Assembly (NCBI GenBank): GCA_001464935.1
Contig: LNEL01000056.1
Coordinates: forward strand, 62,001 to 126,000
Direction of reading: 5' to 3'
DNA length: 64,000 nt
Source of the DNA: Gammaproteobacteria bacterium Ga0077536
GTDB taxonomy: Bacteria; Pseudomonadota; Gammaproteobacteria; Ga0077536
Part shown: positions 10,033 through 20,910 of the stretch, in pieces
Layout of the letters: every line of letters begins with the position of its first letter
How positions within the stretch are numbered: position 1 is the stretch's first letter
Notes under the pieces: model-generated
Told to the model about the DNA's origin: nothing
The model's input: only the letters and a program-made list of their open reading frames with translations
Database searches by the model: none
Made by a program: the position numbers and the translations under genes

Positions 10033-10123
10033 CAGCGGGCAGCGCGCACCGGCCCTCGAGTCCGCAGGCCGGCGGCGGTGTGCCCGGCACCCGCTCGGGC
10101 AGCGCCGCCGGTGCTGCGCGTAC

Positions 10124-12253
10124 TCAGCCTGCGCGCGCGACTTCGACGAGGTTGTCGGAGAAGCTGGGCGCGTGTCCCATGTTGACGAACTCGGCCGAGC
10201 TGATCACGTTCACGGTGCCACGGTTCAGCTGCCGCCAGTAGCCGAGCGTCGCGACGACGACGCCCGCGTTCACGTCGCCGGTGATCTGTGCAAGACCTTC
10301 GAACGCGCCGCGATCGTTGAACACGCGCACGGCATCGCCCGAAGCGATGCCACGCGCGGCGGCATCAGCCGCGTTGATCAGCACGAACTGTTCGCCCTGG
10401 CCTTTGATCTTGTGCTCCATGTTGGCGTAACAGGAGTTCAGGAATCCGTGGCTCTTCGGCGAGACGATGTTCAGCGGATAGCGCTGCGCGAGCGCAGGAT
10501 TCGTCTGCGGGCTTTCGCGTGAAGGCACATAGTCCGGCAGCGCGTCGAGCGGCTCGCCGCCCTGCATGTCGTCGTACATCTGGCGAAAAGGTCCGGCGAC
10601 GAAGTTGCCGCCGGCGGCAATGCCCGATTTGAACTCGAGGCGTCCGGACGGTGTCGGGAACTTCCCTTCGCGATGCGGCGCGCGATCGTCGGCGCCGCCG
10701 ATCGACAGATGCACGTAGCCGTGTTCGCGCAGGTACGCCAGGTCGAAACCCTCGCAGGCTGCCGCGCCCCAGTCGACGTAGTGTTCCAGACACTCGCTGT
10801 CCGACCAGCTGAACTGCGGATCGGTGTAGCCCATGCGCTGCGCCAGTTGCCGGAAGATTTCGTAATTCGAGCGCGCCTCGCCCGGCGGCTCCACGCACTT
10901 CTCGTTGTAGGTGAGATAGTTGTGTCCCCAGGACAGGATGATGTCCTCCATCTCCGCGCCCATCGCCGCTGGCAGCACGATGTCCGCATAGCTCGCCGTG
11001 TCGGAGATGAAGTGATCGGCGACGACCAGGAACAGGTCTTCGCGCAACAGGCCGGCGACGATCTTGTCGCACTCCGGTGCCTGCGTGACGGGATTCGAGT
11101 TCCAGCACATCATCGCCTTGATCGGCGGATCCATCGGGATCTCGTTGGTCAGATGGCGCCCGATCTGCAGATTGTTGACGACGCGCGTGCCCTTCGGGAT
11201 CCAGTCCGGCCGGCAGATCACGTCGAAGCGATACGGATGTTCCCACACCGGCATCGCGAGGATGCCGCCGCCGACCTCGCGCCATGCGCCGGTCAGGCCC
11301 GGCAGGCAGCACACGGCACGGATGGTCTGGCCGCCACCGTGGTGGCGCTCGAGGGCCACGCCGATGCGGATCGCCGCCGGCTTCGCTGCGGCATATTCGC
11401 GCGCGAGCTGGCGGATGTCCTCTGCCGGGATGCCGGTGATGCCGGCGGCCCACTCGGGCGTGCGTGTCCTGGCGCGTTCGGCGAGTTCGTCGAAGCCCAG
11501 CGTGTAACGTTCGACGTAGTCGCGATCGACGAGGCCTTCCTCGATGATCACGTGTATCAGCGCCATCGCGAGCGCGCCGTCGCTGCCGGGTCTCGGTGCG
11601 AGATGCCAGTCCGCCTCTTTCGCCGTTCTCGATTTGTACGCATCAATCACGACGACCTTCGCGCCGGCCTTCTGCGCGTCCTTGACCACGTGCCAGTGAT
11701 GCAGATTGGTGCTGACGCTGTTGCAGGCCCAGATCACGATGTATTTCGAATGTCTGAAGCTTTCCGGGTCCATGCCGCCGCTCGGGCCGTAGGTCATCAG
11801 CCACGCAGTCGCCGACCCTTCGCCACAGAACGTGCGTTCAGTGACCGTCGCGCCCATGCGGTTGAAGAACGAGTCGCCGCCGTTCAGGCCGTGCACGAGT
11901 CCCTGATGACCCAGGTAACTGTAGGGCACGATCGCCTGCGGGCCGTGGGTGTCGATGATCGCTTTCCAGCGCGTGGTGATCTCGTCGAGCGCTTCGTCCC
12001 AGCTGATGCGCTCGAACTGCCCGCTGCCTTTCGGTCCCGTGCGCCGCAACGGATGCAGCAGCCGATCCGGGTGATAGTGGCGCTTCTCGTAGTCCTTCAG
12101 CTTCACGCACAGCCCGCCCCGCGTCAGCGGGTGATCGGGATTGCCGCGTACGCCGGTCAGCTTGCCGTTCTCGACTTCGAACACCATCGAACAGGTATCG
12201 GGACAGTCGTGCGGGCAGCCGCCATGGTGGGTCGTTTTCATCACCGTCGCCAT
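10124..12253 (-). CDS. Molybdopterin-dependent oxidoreductase (DMSO-reductase superfamily)
   Basis: 709 aa; N-terminal Fe-S motif GGCPHDCPDTCSM, GNPDHPLTRGGLCVK, MPTCWNSNPVTQ-like MMCWNSNPVTQAPECDKI, C-terminal VRVFNDRGAF beta-barrel region. Confidence 0.9.
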   Translation of the reverse strand: MATVMKTTHHGGCPHDCPDTCSMVFEVENGKLTGVRGNPDHPLTRGGLCVKLKDYEKRHYHPDRLLHPLRRTGPKGSGQFERISWDEALDEITTRWKAIIDTHGPQAIVPYSYLGHQGLVHGLNGGDSFFNRMGATVTERTFCGEGSATAWLMTYGPSGGMDPESFRHSKYIVIWACNSVSTNLHHWHVVKDAQKAGAKVVVIDAYKSRTAKEADWHLAPRPGSDGALAMALIHVIIEEGLVDRDYVERYTLGFDELAERARTRTPEWAAGITGIPAEDIRQLAREYAAAKPAAIRIGVALERHHGGGQTIRAVCCLPGLTGAWREVGGGILAMPVWEHPYRFDVICRPDWIPKGTRVVNNLQIGRHLTNEIPMDPPIKAMMCWNSNPVTQAPECDKIVAGLLREDLFLVVADHFISDTASYADIVLPAAMGAEMEDIILSWGHNYLTYNEKCVEPPGEARSNYEIFRQLAQRMGYTDPQFSWSDSECLEHYVDWGAAACEGFDLAYLREHGYVHLSIGGADDRAPHREGKFPTPSGRLEFKSGIAAGGNFVAGPFRQMYDDMQGGEPLDALPDYVPSRESPQTNPALAQRYPLNIVSPKSHGFLNSCYANMEHKIKGQGEQFVLINAADAAARGIASGDAVRVFNDRGAFEGLAQITGDVNAGVVVATLGYWRQLNRGTVNVISSAEFVNMGHAPSFSDNLVEVARAG

Positions 12254-12637
12254 CGCTCACCTCCGGTCGTTGCGCCCGTGGTGCGGGCGTCGTGATGGCC
12301 GGTGCCAGCGCACCGGCCTGTGCGGCGATGCTGGCAGAAACGGCCAGTCGCATAAAACGTTCATCGTGCGGGGTTATCCGGTCGAACCTGCCCGACAGGC
12401 GGGCTCACGTCGCGCTGCGTCGCGGCGCAGGGGGCGCGAAAGCGGTGCGGACCCGGCCCTGCGGTGCAGCAGCAGCACATATTCAACTTCCTGAAAACCC
12501 AATCGAATCCAGGTCGCTGACGGCTTGGCACCGCGGTTGCTAACCGTCATGCAGGCATGGCGCGCTGCGGCGTGCCGCCAACGCAGCGGCGCAATCGTCG
12601 CCGTCGGGGATCAGTGGGGTCAACGGGGAGAAAGTGC

Positions 12638-13987
12638 ATGAGCAGAGTCGCCATCATCGGCGCGGGGCCCAGCGGGCTGGCCGTGCTGCGCGCCTTCGAA
12701 TCGGCCCGCCAACAGGGCGCCGACATTCCCGAACTCGTCTGCTATGAGCGTCAGGCGGACTGGGGCGGCTTGTGGAACTACACCTGGCGCACGGGTCTCG
12801 ACCAGCATGGCGAACCCGTCCACGGCAGCATGTACCGCTACCTGTGGTCGAACGGACCCAAGGAATGTCTGGAGTTCGCGGATTACAGTTTCGAAGCGCA
12901 TTTCGGGCGCCCGATTCCGTCGTACCCGCCGCGCGCGGTCCTGCAACACTACATCGCCGGGCGCGTCGAGCGGGCCGGCGTGCGGTGCCATGTGCGCTTC
13001 AACACCATGGTCAAGCGCGTCACCTGCTCGGCTGATTCGCCGCGCTTCACGGTGAGCGTGCGCGACCTGCTGACGGACGCGCACAGCACCGAGGAGTTCG
13101 ATTACGTCATCAATGCGAGCGGACACTTCTCGACCCCGAACGTACCGGACTTCCCCGGGCTCGAGCTGTTCCCCGGCCGCGTGCTGCATGCGCACGACTT
13201 TCGCGATGCCTGCGAGTTCGCGGGCAAGGACCTGCTCGTGATCGGCGCGAGCTATTCGGCCGAGGACATCGGCATCCAGTGCCACAAGTACGGCGCGAAG
13301 TCGGTGACGTTCAGCTATCGCACGCGACCGATGGGCTTTGCGTGGCCGGATGGTTGTACCGAACGCCCGCTGCTGACGAAAGTCGTCGGTCGCACGGCCC
13401 ATTTCAGGGATGGATCGACGCGGGAGGTCGATGCGATCGTGCTGTGCACGGGTTATCTGCATCACTATCCGTGGCTGCCGGACGACCTGCGCCTCGGCGG
13501 TCGCAATCGGCTTTACCCGCCCGGGCTCTACAAGGGCATCTTCTGGGACGCGCTGCCCGGGTTGATGTACATCGGCGCCCAGGATCAGTACTACACGTTC
13601 AACATGTTCGACGCGCAGGCCTGGTACGCGCGCGACGTGGTGCTCGGGCGCATCGCACTGCCCGACGCGGCCGTGCGCCAGGCCGATATCGCGAAGTGGG
13701 TGAGCCGCGAAGAGGCGGTCACGGACGCGTTCGACGCCATCGACTATCAGACCGGGTATGTGCGCGAACTGCTCGACGCGACGGATTATCCGCCGCTCGA
13801 TGTCGATCACGTCGCACAGCTGTTCAAGGAATGGGAGCACCACAAGATGGAGAACATCCTGACCTATCGCGATCGCTCCTATCCATCCGTCCTGACCGGC
13901 ACCCGCGCGCCGCCGCATCACACCGTGTGGATGCAGGCCCTCGATGATTCGCTCGACGCCTTTCTCGCGACACCCGCCACCTCGTGA
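12638..13987 (+). CDS. tmm: Trimethylamine monooxygenase (class B FMO)
   Basis: 449 aa; [103 protein letters not shown]; strongly resembles characterised bacterial Tmm. Confidence 0.9.
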   Translation: MSRVAIIGAGPSGLAVLRAFESARQQGADIPELVCYERQADWGGLWNYTWRTGLDQHGEPVHGSMYRYLWSNGPKECLEFADYSFEAHFGRPIPSYPPRAVLQHYIAGRVERAGVRCHVRFNTMVKRVTCSADSPRFTVSVRDLLTDAHSTEEFDYVINASGHFSTPNVPDFPGLELFPGRVLHAHDFRDACEFAGKDLLVIGASYSAEDIGIQCHKYGAKSVTFSYRTRPMGFAWPDGCTERPLLTKVVGRTAHFRDGSTREVDAIVLCTGYLHHYPWLPDDLRLGGRNRLYPPGLYKGIFWDALPGLMYIGAQDQYYTFNMFDAQAWYARDVVLGRIALPDAAVRQADIAKWVSREEAVTDAFDAIDYQTGYVRELLDATDYPPLDVDHVAQLFKEWEHHKMENILTYRDRSYPSVLTGTRAPPHHTVWMQALDDSLDAFLATPATS

Positions 13988-16284
13988 GCAAGCTGGCGGC
14001 ACCGCGCTTCGCGCTGGCGCGACTGCACCAGGTGCCGGCGCCGCGCGTGTGGCGCGAGCGCATCGCGGGCGGGGCTGCGCTGGTGCTGGAACTCGACGCG
14101 GGCGACCGGCTCGCGCTGACGGATCCAGAGGGCGGGCAACAGGCGCTCGTCTTCGTCTCGTCGGCCGGCGCGCTGCCCTTGCCCGCGGGTGGCCCGCGGG
14201 CGGACCTGTCGCTGCCCGATGCGAGCGGCGAAGCGCGCGCCGCCATTGCAGATCGGCTCGCCGCGCTGTCGCTCGCCGCTGAGGATTTCACGGCGGCCGC
14301 CGTGCTCGCAGGCGAGGGCGAGCCCGGCGCGACATGGCAGGGGCAGGCGCACGGGGCCGTCGTGGTGGTGATCGCCGCTCCGGGCGCGCCAATGTCGCCT
14401 GACACCCAGACCCCGGCCACACCGCTGACGCTCACGATCGAGCGCGCGGCAGAACATGCGAACCGGCTGCCACCGGCATTGGCCACGCCGCGGCTGGAGA
14501 TCCGCGTGCCGGCCGCCGAGGCGCGTGCGTATCGCGTCGCGCGCGGCGAGTTCATCCAGGTGATCGATGTCGACGGACAACAGTGTTCGGATTTCGTCGC
14601 GTTCGATGCCCAGGCGCTCGCGAACGGCGCCGTGCACGGCATCGATGCCACGACCACCCGCACGCTGCTGGGCAGCGCATTCGCCAGTCCCGGCCTGCAC
14701 GCGAAGTATTTCGATGATCGCATGTGCCCGCTGCTCGAGGTCGTGCGCGACACGGTCGGGCGTCACGACACGTTCCTGCTCGCCTGTGCGGCCAAGTACT
14801 ACGAGGACGCCGGTTATCCTGGCCATGCCAGCTGCAGCGAGAACTTCAATCGTGAACTCGCGCCGCACGGCATCGGCGCGCGCGCCGGGTGGCCGGCGGT
14901 CAACCTGTTCTACAACACGCAGGTGCAGGCGGACGGCAGCATCGGCATGGATGAACCGTGGTCACGCCCCGGCGACTATGTACTGTTTCGCGCACTCACC
15001 GATCTCGTGTGTGCGTCGTCCGCGTGTCCGGACGATATCGACCCGGCGAACGGCTGGTCGCCGACCGACATTCATGTGCGCGTCTACGCCGCCGACCGGC
15101 AATTCTCTCCAGGAGTGGCTCACCGCATGACACCCGACTCGCCGCCGCAACTGACCCGCACGACGGGTTTCGACGCGCGCACGCGCGCGCTGACGCGCCA
15201 TTTCGTCGAGTATCGGGGTTTCTGGCTGCCGGCCTGCTACACCGCCGACGGATCCATCGCGGAGTACTGGGCCTGTCGCGAACGCGCGGCCATGATTGAT
15301 CTGTCGGCATTGCGCAAGTTCGAGGTCATCGGCCCGGACGCGGAACAGCTGCTGCAGCTGGCATTGACGCGCGACGTGCGCAAGCTCGCCACAGGTCAGG
15401 TCGTGTATTCGGCAATGTGTCACCCCCACGGCGGCATGCTCGACGACTGCACGCTGTTTCGCTTCGGGCCTGCCAACTTTCGCCTCGTCGCCGGCGACGA
15501 TTACGTCGGGCCGTGGTTGCGGGAGATTGCCAGCGTCAACGGGCTCGATGCGCGCGTGAAGTCGTCCACCGATCAGCTCCACAACGTGGCGGTGCAGGGG
15601 CCGGCTTCGCGCGACATCCTGCAGGGGCTTGTCATCACGCCGCCACATCAGCCTGCATTGGCCGAGTTGGGCTGGTTCCGTTTCACGATCGGGCGCCTCG
15701 CCGATCAAGCCGTTGTGGTGTCGCGCACGGGCTACAGCGGCGAACTCGGGTATGAAATCTGGTGTCATCCGGCCGCCGCTCCCGCCGTCTGGGATGCCGT
15801 GATCGCGGCGGGCCGACCGCATGGCCTCGCACCGCTCGGCCTCGCCGCGCTCGACGTCCTGCGCATCGAAGCGGGGCTGGTGTTCGCCGGCCATGATTTC
15901 TGCGATCAGACCGATCCCTTCGAGGCCGGCATCGGTTTCACCGTGCCGGCGGGCAAGGCCGAGGCCTATGTCGGCAGTGACGCGCTCGCGCGTCGCCGCG
16001 ACCACCCGCAGCGCCGGCTCGTGGGGCTCGACGTCCACGCCAACGACGCCGTGGCGCATGGCGACCCGCTCTACGCGGGGCGGGCGCAGGTGGGCGTCGT
16101 CACCAGCGCTGCACACTCGCCGCTGCTGGCGCGTCAGATCGCGCTCGCACGCGTCGACGTGGGGTATACCGCGCCCGGCACGGCACTCGAAGTCGGCAAG
16201 CTCGACGGCCATCAGAAGCGCCTGCCAGCGAGCGTGGTGCGCTTTCCGCACTACGATCCCGACAAGACCCGCGTGCGCGCCTGA
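13984..16284 (+). CDS. tdm: Trimethylamine N-oxide demethylase-like protein: DUF1989 domain fused to GcvT/THF-binding domain
   Basis: 766 aa, GTG start overlapping tmm stop by 4 nt; DUF1989-like [21 protein letters not shown]...CMxx...C then GcvT-like [31 protein letters not shown]...[11 protein letters not shown]. Confidence 0.85.
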   Translation: MSKLAAPRFALARLHQVPAPRVWRERIAGGAALVLELDAGDRLALTDPEGGQQALVFVSSAGALPLPAGGPRADLSLPDASGEARAAIADRLAALSLAAEDFTAAAVLAGEGEPGATWQGQAHGAVVVVIAAPGAPMSPDTQTPATPLTLTIERAAEHANRLPPALATPRLEIRVPAAEARAYRVARGEFIQVIDVDGQQCSDFVAFDAQALANGAVHGIDATTTRTLLGSAFASPGLHAKYFDDRMCPLLEVVRDTVGRHDTFLLACAAKYYEDAGYPGHASCSENFNRELAPHGIGARAGWPAVNLFYNTQVQADGSIGMDEPWSRPGDYVLFRALTDLVCASSACPDDIDPANGWSPTDIHVRVYAADRQFSPGVAHRMTPDSPPQLTRTTGFDARTRALTRHFVEYRGFWLPACYTADGSIAEYWACRERAAMIDLSALRKFEVIGPDAEQLLQLALTRDVRKLATGQVVYSAMCHPHGGMLDDCTLFRFGPANFRLVAGDDYVGPWLREIASVNGLDARVKSSTDQLHNVAVQGPASRDILQGLVITPPHQPALAELGWFRFTIGRLADQAVVVSRTGYSGELGYEIWCHPAAAPAVWDAVIAAGRPHGLAPLGLAALDVLRIEAGLVFAGHDFCDQTDPFEAGIGFTVPAGKAEAYVGSDALARRRDHPQRRLVGLDVHANDAVAHGDPLYAGRAQVGVVTSAAHSPLLARQIALARVDVGYTAPGTALEVGKLDGHQKRLPASVVRFPHYDPDKTRVRA

Positions 16285-16442
16285 GCGGGCGCGGCGGGCC
16301 CTGCGCCCGCAGCCTGGGCGGGGCAGCTGCCACTGCGCGGACAGCGCCGCGCGTTGGCGGCTCAGCGGCGGCTTCGTCCGGGCTCGGATCCAGCGTCCCT
16401 GTCGTGCGCGGTGCCGCACGGCAAGCGACGCAGGCGATGACG

Positions 16443-16712
16443 TCAGCGGCGCGCGCGAGGTCTCGCCGCGACGACGATGCTGACGGTTTCGCTGTCCGGA
16501 TCGAACATTACTTCGGCGTCGCCGCGCTCGAGCTGGCGCATCACGTGCGCCACCTTGTCGTCGAGCGAGTATTCGTGCGTACCGTAATCCGTGCCCTCGC
16601 GCAGCACGAAGGCCTCGACGAGACCGCGCAGCGCGTCGGCGCTGATCTCCCGATAGGGCACGGGCACGGGTGGTTCAGTGGGGTGGGTGTCGAACTCGCG
16701 GTGGTCGCTCAT
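16443..16712 (-). CDS. yheU: YheU family protein (UPF0270)
   Basis: VPYREISADALRGLVEAFVLREGTDYGTHEYSLDDKVAHVMRQLERGDAEVMFDPDSETVSIV. Confidence 0.9.
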   Translation of the reverse strand: MSDHREFDTHPTEPPVPVPYREISADALRGLVEAFVLREGTDYGTHEYSLDDKVAHVMRQLERGDAEVMFDPDSETVSIVVAARPRARR

Positions 16713-16821
16713 GCGGCGATTATGCAGCAGCGGGCGCAGCGGTGCTGTCCGCTGCGGGTCGACGGCGCGCGCGACGCCGCGAAATCGGTACGATAGGTCC
16801 ACAACCGAGCCGGAGCCCCAC

Positions 16822-17763
16822 ATGCCGACCGTTCCGTCCCGCGCTGCCGATCTGGGCGTCAGCCTGCCGATGCTGCCGCTCGATCGCAGCTACGACCCGC
16901 GCTACGGCGAGGTGGTCGAGATCTCGCCGCTGGTGCGCCGCGTGCTCGCGCCGAATCCGAATCCGTTCACGTTCCATGGCACCGGGACCTATATCGTCGG
17001 CCGTGGCCGGGTGGCGGTGATCGATCCGGGTCCGCTGCTGCCCGCGCACGTCGACGCACTCGCCCGCGCACTGCGCGGCGAGACCGTGACGCATCTGGTG
17101 ATCACCCACACCCATAGCGATCACTCGCCAGCCGCCGTTCCGCTGCAGGCGCTGACCGGGGCGCCGACGCTGGGCTTCGGTCCGCACGGTGCAGGCAAGC
17201 GTGACGCCGGCATTGCGGTCGAGGAGGGCGGCGACATGGCATTCGTGCCGGACCGGCGGCTCGTCGATGGCGAGGTGATCGAGGGCGACGGCTGGGCGCT
17301 CGAGGCGGTGTACACGCCCGGCCACACGTCCAATCACCTGTGCTTCGGGCTGCGCGAGGAGCGCTGTCTGTTCAGCGGCGACCACGTGATGGGCTGGTCG
17401 ACGACCGTCATCGTGCCGCCCGACGGCGACATGGCGCAGTACTTCGCGAGCCTCGACACCCTGCTGCGCCGGGGCGATCGCCGCTACTACCCGACCCACG
17501 GCAATCCGATCGAGGATCCGGCGACCTTCGTTGCGCGGCTGATCGAGCACCGGCACGCGCGTGAGCGCCAACTGCTCGCCTGCCTCGCGCGCGGACTTGC
17601 GCGCATTCCGGACATGGTGGCGGTGATCTACTCGGAGGTCGATGCGCGCCTGCACCCGGCGGCGGCGATGTCGGTGCTCGCGCATCTCGAGCACATGGTC
17701 GCGACCGGCCGCGTCGTCTGTGACGGTCCACCCACGGCGCGAAGCGTCTATCGCGCGATCTGA
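16822..17763 (+). CDS. MBL fold metallo-hydrolase
   Basis: 313 aa; GTGTYIVGRGRVAVIDPGP, HTHSDHSPA, YTPGHTSNHLCF, FSGDHVMGW. Confidence 0.92.
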   Translation: MPTVPSRAADLGVSLPMLPLDRSYDPRYGEVVEISPLVRRVLAPNPNPFTFHGTGTYIVGRGRVAVIDPGPLLPAHVDALARALRGETVTHLVITHTHSDHSPAAVPLQALTGAPTLGFGPHGAGKRDAGIAVEEGGDMAFVPDRRLVDGEVIEGDGWALEAVYTPGHTSNHLCFGLREERCLFSGDHVMGWSTTVIVPPDGDMAQYFASLDTLLRRGDRRYYPTHGNPIEDPATFVARLIEHRHARERQLLACLARGLARIPDMVAVIYSEVDARLHPAAAMSVLAHLEHMVATGRVVCDGPPTARSVYRAI

Positions 17764-18419
17764 TCCGCCGGCAGCGCGGCGTCGGGCACGATGACGAAAC
17801 CGTCGTCGGCGTCGCCATAGCCGCTGAAGCGACCCTCCGCGAAACGCTGCGCGGCCAGCGCGCACAGCGCGGCATCGACCTTGTCGATGTTCGTCAAGGC
17901 GCGAATGTCGACGCCGGCCCGCGTCAGCAGTTCGCGCCGCACGCGGCGCTTCTGTCGTGCCGACACGATGCGCCCGGCCAGCGCGCAGGCCACCGCCTGC
18001 GGAAAGGTTTCGAAACAGCATCGCGGCACATCGCGCACACCGGTGTACAGCGCGTAATGCGCCAGCAGTGATCGATAGAGGCGCTCTCCTTCGAACATCC
18101 AGCCGTACCAGCCCGCGCGCTGCCGCTGCTGTGCCGCCGCCTCGTGTGCCACCGCGGCGTCCCGCGTGGGACTGGCGAAGCACGCGATGCCGGCAGCCTG
18201 CAGCGCCGCCTCCGCCGGCCGCCGTCGGCCGTCGCGACTCCAGCGACACGGCGCATCGACGCCGACGTGGCGCGCGCCGAGGTCGAGGCACCAGCCGACG
18301 ATCTCGGCCGGATCGCACGCGTGGCACTGCGCCGCGTAACGACCGTCGACGAGGGCGACCGCGTGGTAGCCCTTGCGCGGTCCGCCGACGTCGATGCCCA
18401 CGACCGCCGCCGCCTTCAC
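17748..18419 (-). CDS. DUF429 domain-containing protein (predicted RNase H-like fold)
   Basis: AVVGIDVGGPRKGYHAVALVDG...VGVDAPCRWS...ETFPQAVACAL...DKVDAALCALAAQRF; GTG start at 18419 is likeliest. Confidence 0.75.
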   Translation of the reverse strand: MKAAAVVGIDVGGPRKGYHAVALVDGRYAAQCHACDPAEIVGWCLDLGARHVGVDAPCRWSRDGRRRPAEAALQAAGIACFASPTRDAAVAHEAAAQQRQRAGWYGWMFEGERLYRSLLAHYALYTGVRDVPRCCFETFPQAVACALAGRIVSARQKRRVRRELLTRAGVDIRALTNIDKVDAALCALAAQRFAEGRFSGYGDADDGFVIVPDAALPADQIAR

Positions 18420-18718
18420 GGCGGTGGATGCAGGCGCTCGGCGACGAACCAGGCTTCGACCTTCTGGCGCGCCCACGGCGTGCGCCGCAGGAAGGTCAGG
18501 CTCGACTTGATCGAAGGATCGAACTGGAAGCAGCGAATCGGAATGCGCTGCGCCATCACGGCCCAGCCGTGGCGCGCGAGCAGTTCGTTCAGGATGGCTT
18601 CGAGCGTGATGCCGTGCAGGGGATCACGCGAGACATGGTCGGATGGCGGCACCGGCGTCAACGCTCTCGGAGTAGGGCAATGGCCGGATCGTACTGCCAA
18701 TTGATGCAATGCGAGCAT
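18416..18718 (-). CDS. VF530 / DUF2132 family DNA-binding protein
   Basis: RDPLHGITLEAILNELLARHGWAVMAQRIPIRCFQFDPSIKSSLTFLRRTPWARQKVEAWFV; a downstream GTG start (18652) is also possible. Confidence 0.85.
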   Translation of the reverse strand: MLALHQLAVRSGHCPTPRALTPVPPSDHVSRDPLHGITLEAILNELLARHGWAVMAQRIPIRCFQFDPSIKSSLTFLRRTPWARQKVEAWFVAERLHPPP

Positions 18719-18861
18719 GCATCGAGGGATGTCGATCGCCTGCGCCGTGACTGGATGTGCAGCGCAACACGCTGGAACAGGCTCGACGTCACCGCGCGAT
18801 TCGTCTAGAAAGGTTGCACGAAGTCCGGCCGGTGGCGGCGGACAGCAGCGGGAGACAGCGT

Positions 18862-19677
18862 ATGGACCAACCTGACATCGTGCCGGCGACGCCGCGTACC
18901 ACCGGCCGCGTGCCGCGTGAGGCTGCCATTTCGATCGTGCCGCCGGTGCGCGTCGTCTCCTTCGACGCCCCGTTTCGCTGGCTGCGACTCGGCCTCGCCG
19001 ATTTTCGCGCCGCCGGCCTCGCCAGCGTGTTCTACGGCATCGTGTTCGCGTGCATGGGACGTCTGCTGACCTACGTCTTCAGCCATGCCTACGAATACGT
19101 GTGGGCGCTGACCAGCGGTTTCATGCTGGTCGGGCCGTTTCTCGCACTCGGGCTTTACGATCTCTCGCGTCGACGCGAACTCGGTCAGCCGATGTCGCTG
19201 CGGGCGAGTCTGTTCGCCTGGCGCAAGAATGTGTCGTCGCTGGGCATCTTCGGTCTCGTGCTCGGTGTCCTGCTGCTGCTGTGGTCGCGCGCATCGCTGA
19301 TCGTGATCGCGGTGTCCTTTCCCGACCAGATGCCGACCTTCGAAAACTTCACGCGCAACCTCCTCGAACCCTCGCACCTGCAGTTCCTCGCGGTGTACTG
19401 CACCGTAGGCGCCGTGTTCGCGAGCCTCGTGTTCGCCACTGCCGTCATTTCCGTGCCGATGATGCTCGATCGCGATGACACCGACGGCATCGTTGCCGCG
19501 CTGACCAGCCTGCGCAACTGCGCCGACAATGTTGGCGTGATGCTGCTGTGGGGCGTGCTGATCACCGCGTTGACGGCGGCCGGCTTTGCGCTGTTCCACA
19601 TCGGGCTCGTCGTCGTCGTGCCGGTCATCGGGCACGCGACCTGGCATGCCTATCGGGAAATCGTCGCCCGCCCCTGA
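18862..19677 (+). CDS. DUF2189 domain-containing integral membrane protein
   Basis: 271 aa, multiple TMs; WLRLGLADFRAAGLASVFYGIVFACMGRLL, GHATWHAYREIV. Confidence 0.85.
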   Translation: MDQPDIVPATPRTTGRVPREAAISIVPPVRVVSFDAPFRWLRLGLADFRAAGLASVFYGIVFACMGRLLTYVFSHAYEYVWALTSGFMLVGPFLALGLYDLSRRRELGQPMSLRASLFAWRKNVSSLGIFGLVLGVLLLLWSRASLIVIAVSFPDQMPTFENFTRNLLEPSHLQFLAVYCTVGAVFASLVFATAVISVPMMLDRDDTDGIVAALTSLRNCADNVGVMLLWGVLITALTAAGFALFHIGLVVVVPVIGHATWHAYREIVARP

Positions 19678-19850
19678 CGGGGCTACGTCGCGCGCGCGCC
19701 CTGCACCAGGCCGGACACTGCATGCCCCGCAAGCGGGCAGAAACGGCCCGGGGTGTCGCGTCAGCACGCCCGATCCCCCTGCATGGAAGTTGCATGCGTA
19801 TCAGCGCTCGGTGCAACGGGCGCGTCCGTCCATTCGTTCTGCACAGGGAG

Positions 19851-20702
19851 ATGACATTGATTCAGGTGGGCAGCATCAAGGAAATCTGGCGCTATCCGGT
19901 GAAGGGGATGGCAGGGGAGCAACTGCGCGAATGCGCGCTTGGCGAGCAGGGGATCCCTGGCGACAGGATCTGGGCGCTGCGTGACCAGGCGCGCGCGGAG
20001 GTCCAGAGTTGCAAGACGCGCCCCGATCTCCTGCGGTGTGTCGCGCGCAGCCGGGGCGACGGTCACGTCGATATCGCGCTCCCCGACGGCACGAGCGTCG
20101 CAAGCGACGACCGCCGTGTGCATGCGGCGCTCAGTGCGCTCGTCGGGCGTGACTCGAGCCTCGAAGCGCTGCGGCCGGCGTCGGACTACGATTTCTTCCG
20201 TCGCCACAAGCGCGACGCGCACACGTGGATCGAGGAACTCGCCGCGACCTTCGAGCGCGCACCCGGCGAGCCCCTGCCGGATCTCGCGCTGTTGCCGCCG
20301 CCGCTCGTCGACTGCGTGTCGATGCCCGGTTCGTTCTTCTTGGTGACGCCGCTGCACTTCGTGACCACGGCGAGCCTCACGCATCTGAAGACGCTGAATC
20401 CCGCCTCGGACTGGGACGCGCGCCGCTTCCGGCCCAATGTCCTGATCGAGACCGTGCCGGCGCTGGCCGGGCTGGTCGAACAGGCCTGGATCGGCCGCCG
20501 CATCGTGATCGGCAGCGCAACGGTGGACTGTGTCGGCGCGACGCCGCGCTGTGGCGCGGTGACGCGGGCGCAGGCGGGGCTCGCGACGGACACGAGCCTG
20601 CTGCGCACGGTCGTGCGCGAAGCCGATCAGAACGTCGGCGTCTATGGCATCAGCGCCGCCGCGGGCACCGTGCGTGTCGGGGACGCCGTGTTCATCGACT
20701 GA
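19851..20702 (+). CDS. MOSC domain-containing protein
   Basis: 283 aa; IWRYPVKGMAGEQLRECALGEQGIPGDRIWALRD, RRFRPNVLIE, CVGATPRCGAVTRAQ...NVGVYGISAAAGTVRVGDAV. Confidence 0.85.
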   Translation: MTLIQVGSIKEIWRYPVKGMAGEQLRECALGEQGIPGDRIWALRDQARAEVQSCKTRPDLLRCVARSRGDGHVDIALPDGTSVASDDRRVHAALSALVGRDSSLEALRPASDYDFFRRHKRDAHTWIEELAATFERAPGEPLPDLALLPPPLVDCVSMPGSFFLVTPLHFVTTASLTHLKTLNPASDWDARRFRPNVLIETVPALAGLVEQAWIGRRIVIGSATVDCVGATPRCGAVTRAQAGLATDTSLLRTVVREADQNVGVYGISAAAGTVRVGDAVFID

Positions 20703-20885
20703 GCCCTGCGCCCTCGGGCACGCCGCCCCGGGGGCTCGCGCACAGCAACGAATCCTCGGCCGGGTGACCGAGCACCAGCCGGCCGTAGTTTGCGGCCGCG
20801 GTGACGATGTCGAGGAAGGCGTGCACGGCGAGCATGTCCATATCGCGAAAGCAGCGTTGCAGCGGCGAGTGATCGTGAATGGGGT
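20692..20885 (-). pseudogene. C-terminal remnant of an acyl-CoA dehydrogenase/flavin monooxygenase (HsaA/DszC-like) family protein
   Basis: Minus-strand reading HDHSPLQRCFRDMDMLAVHAFLDIVTAAANYGRLVLGHPAEDSLL resembles the family C-terminus; no upstream body on that strand. Confidence 0.5.
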
Positions 20886-20910
20886 CGCGGCAGGCACAGG
20901 CGGATGCGAC

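Noticed and set aside
10673-12295. 540-aa plus-strand ORF
   Set aside because: Antisense shadow of the molybdopterin oxidoreductase.
14962-16419. 485-aa minus-strand ORF
   Set aside because: Antisense shadow of the DUF1989-GcvT (tdm) gene.
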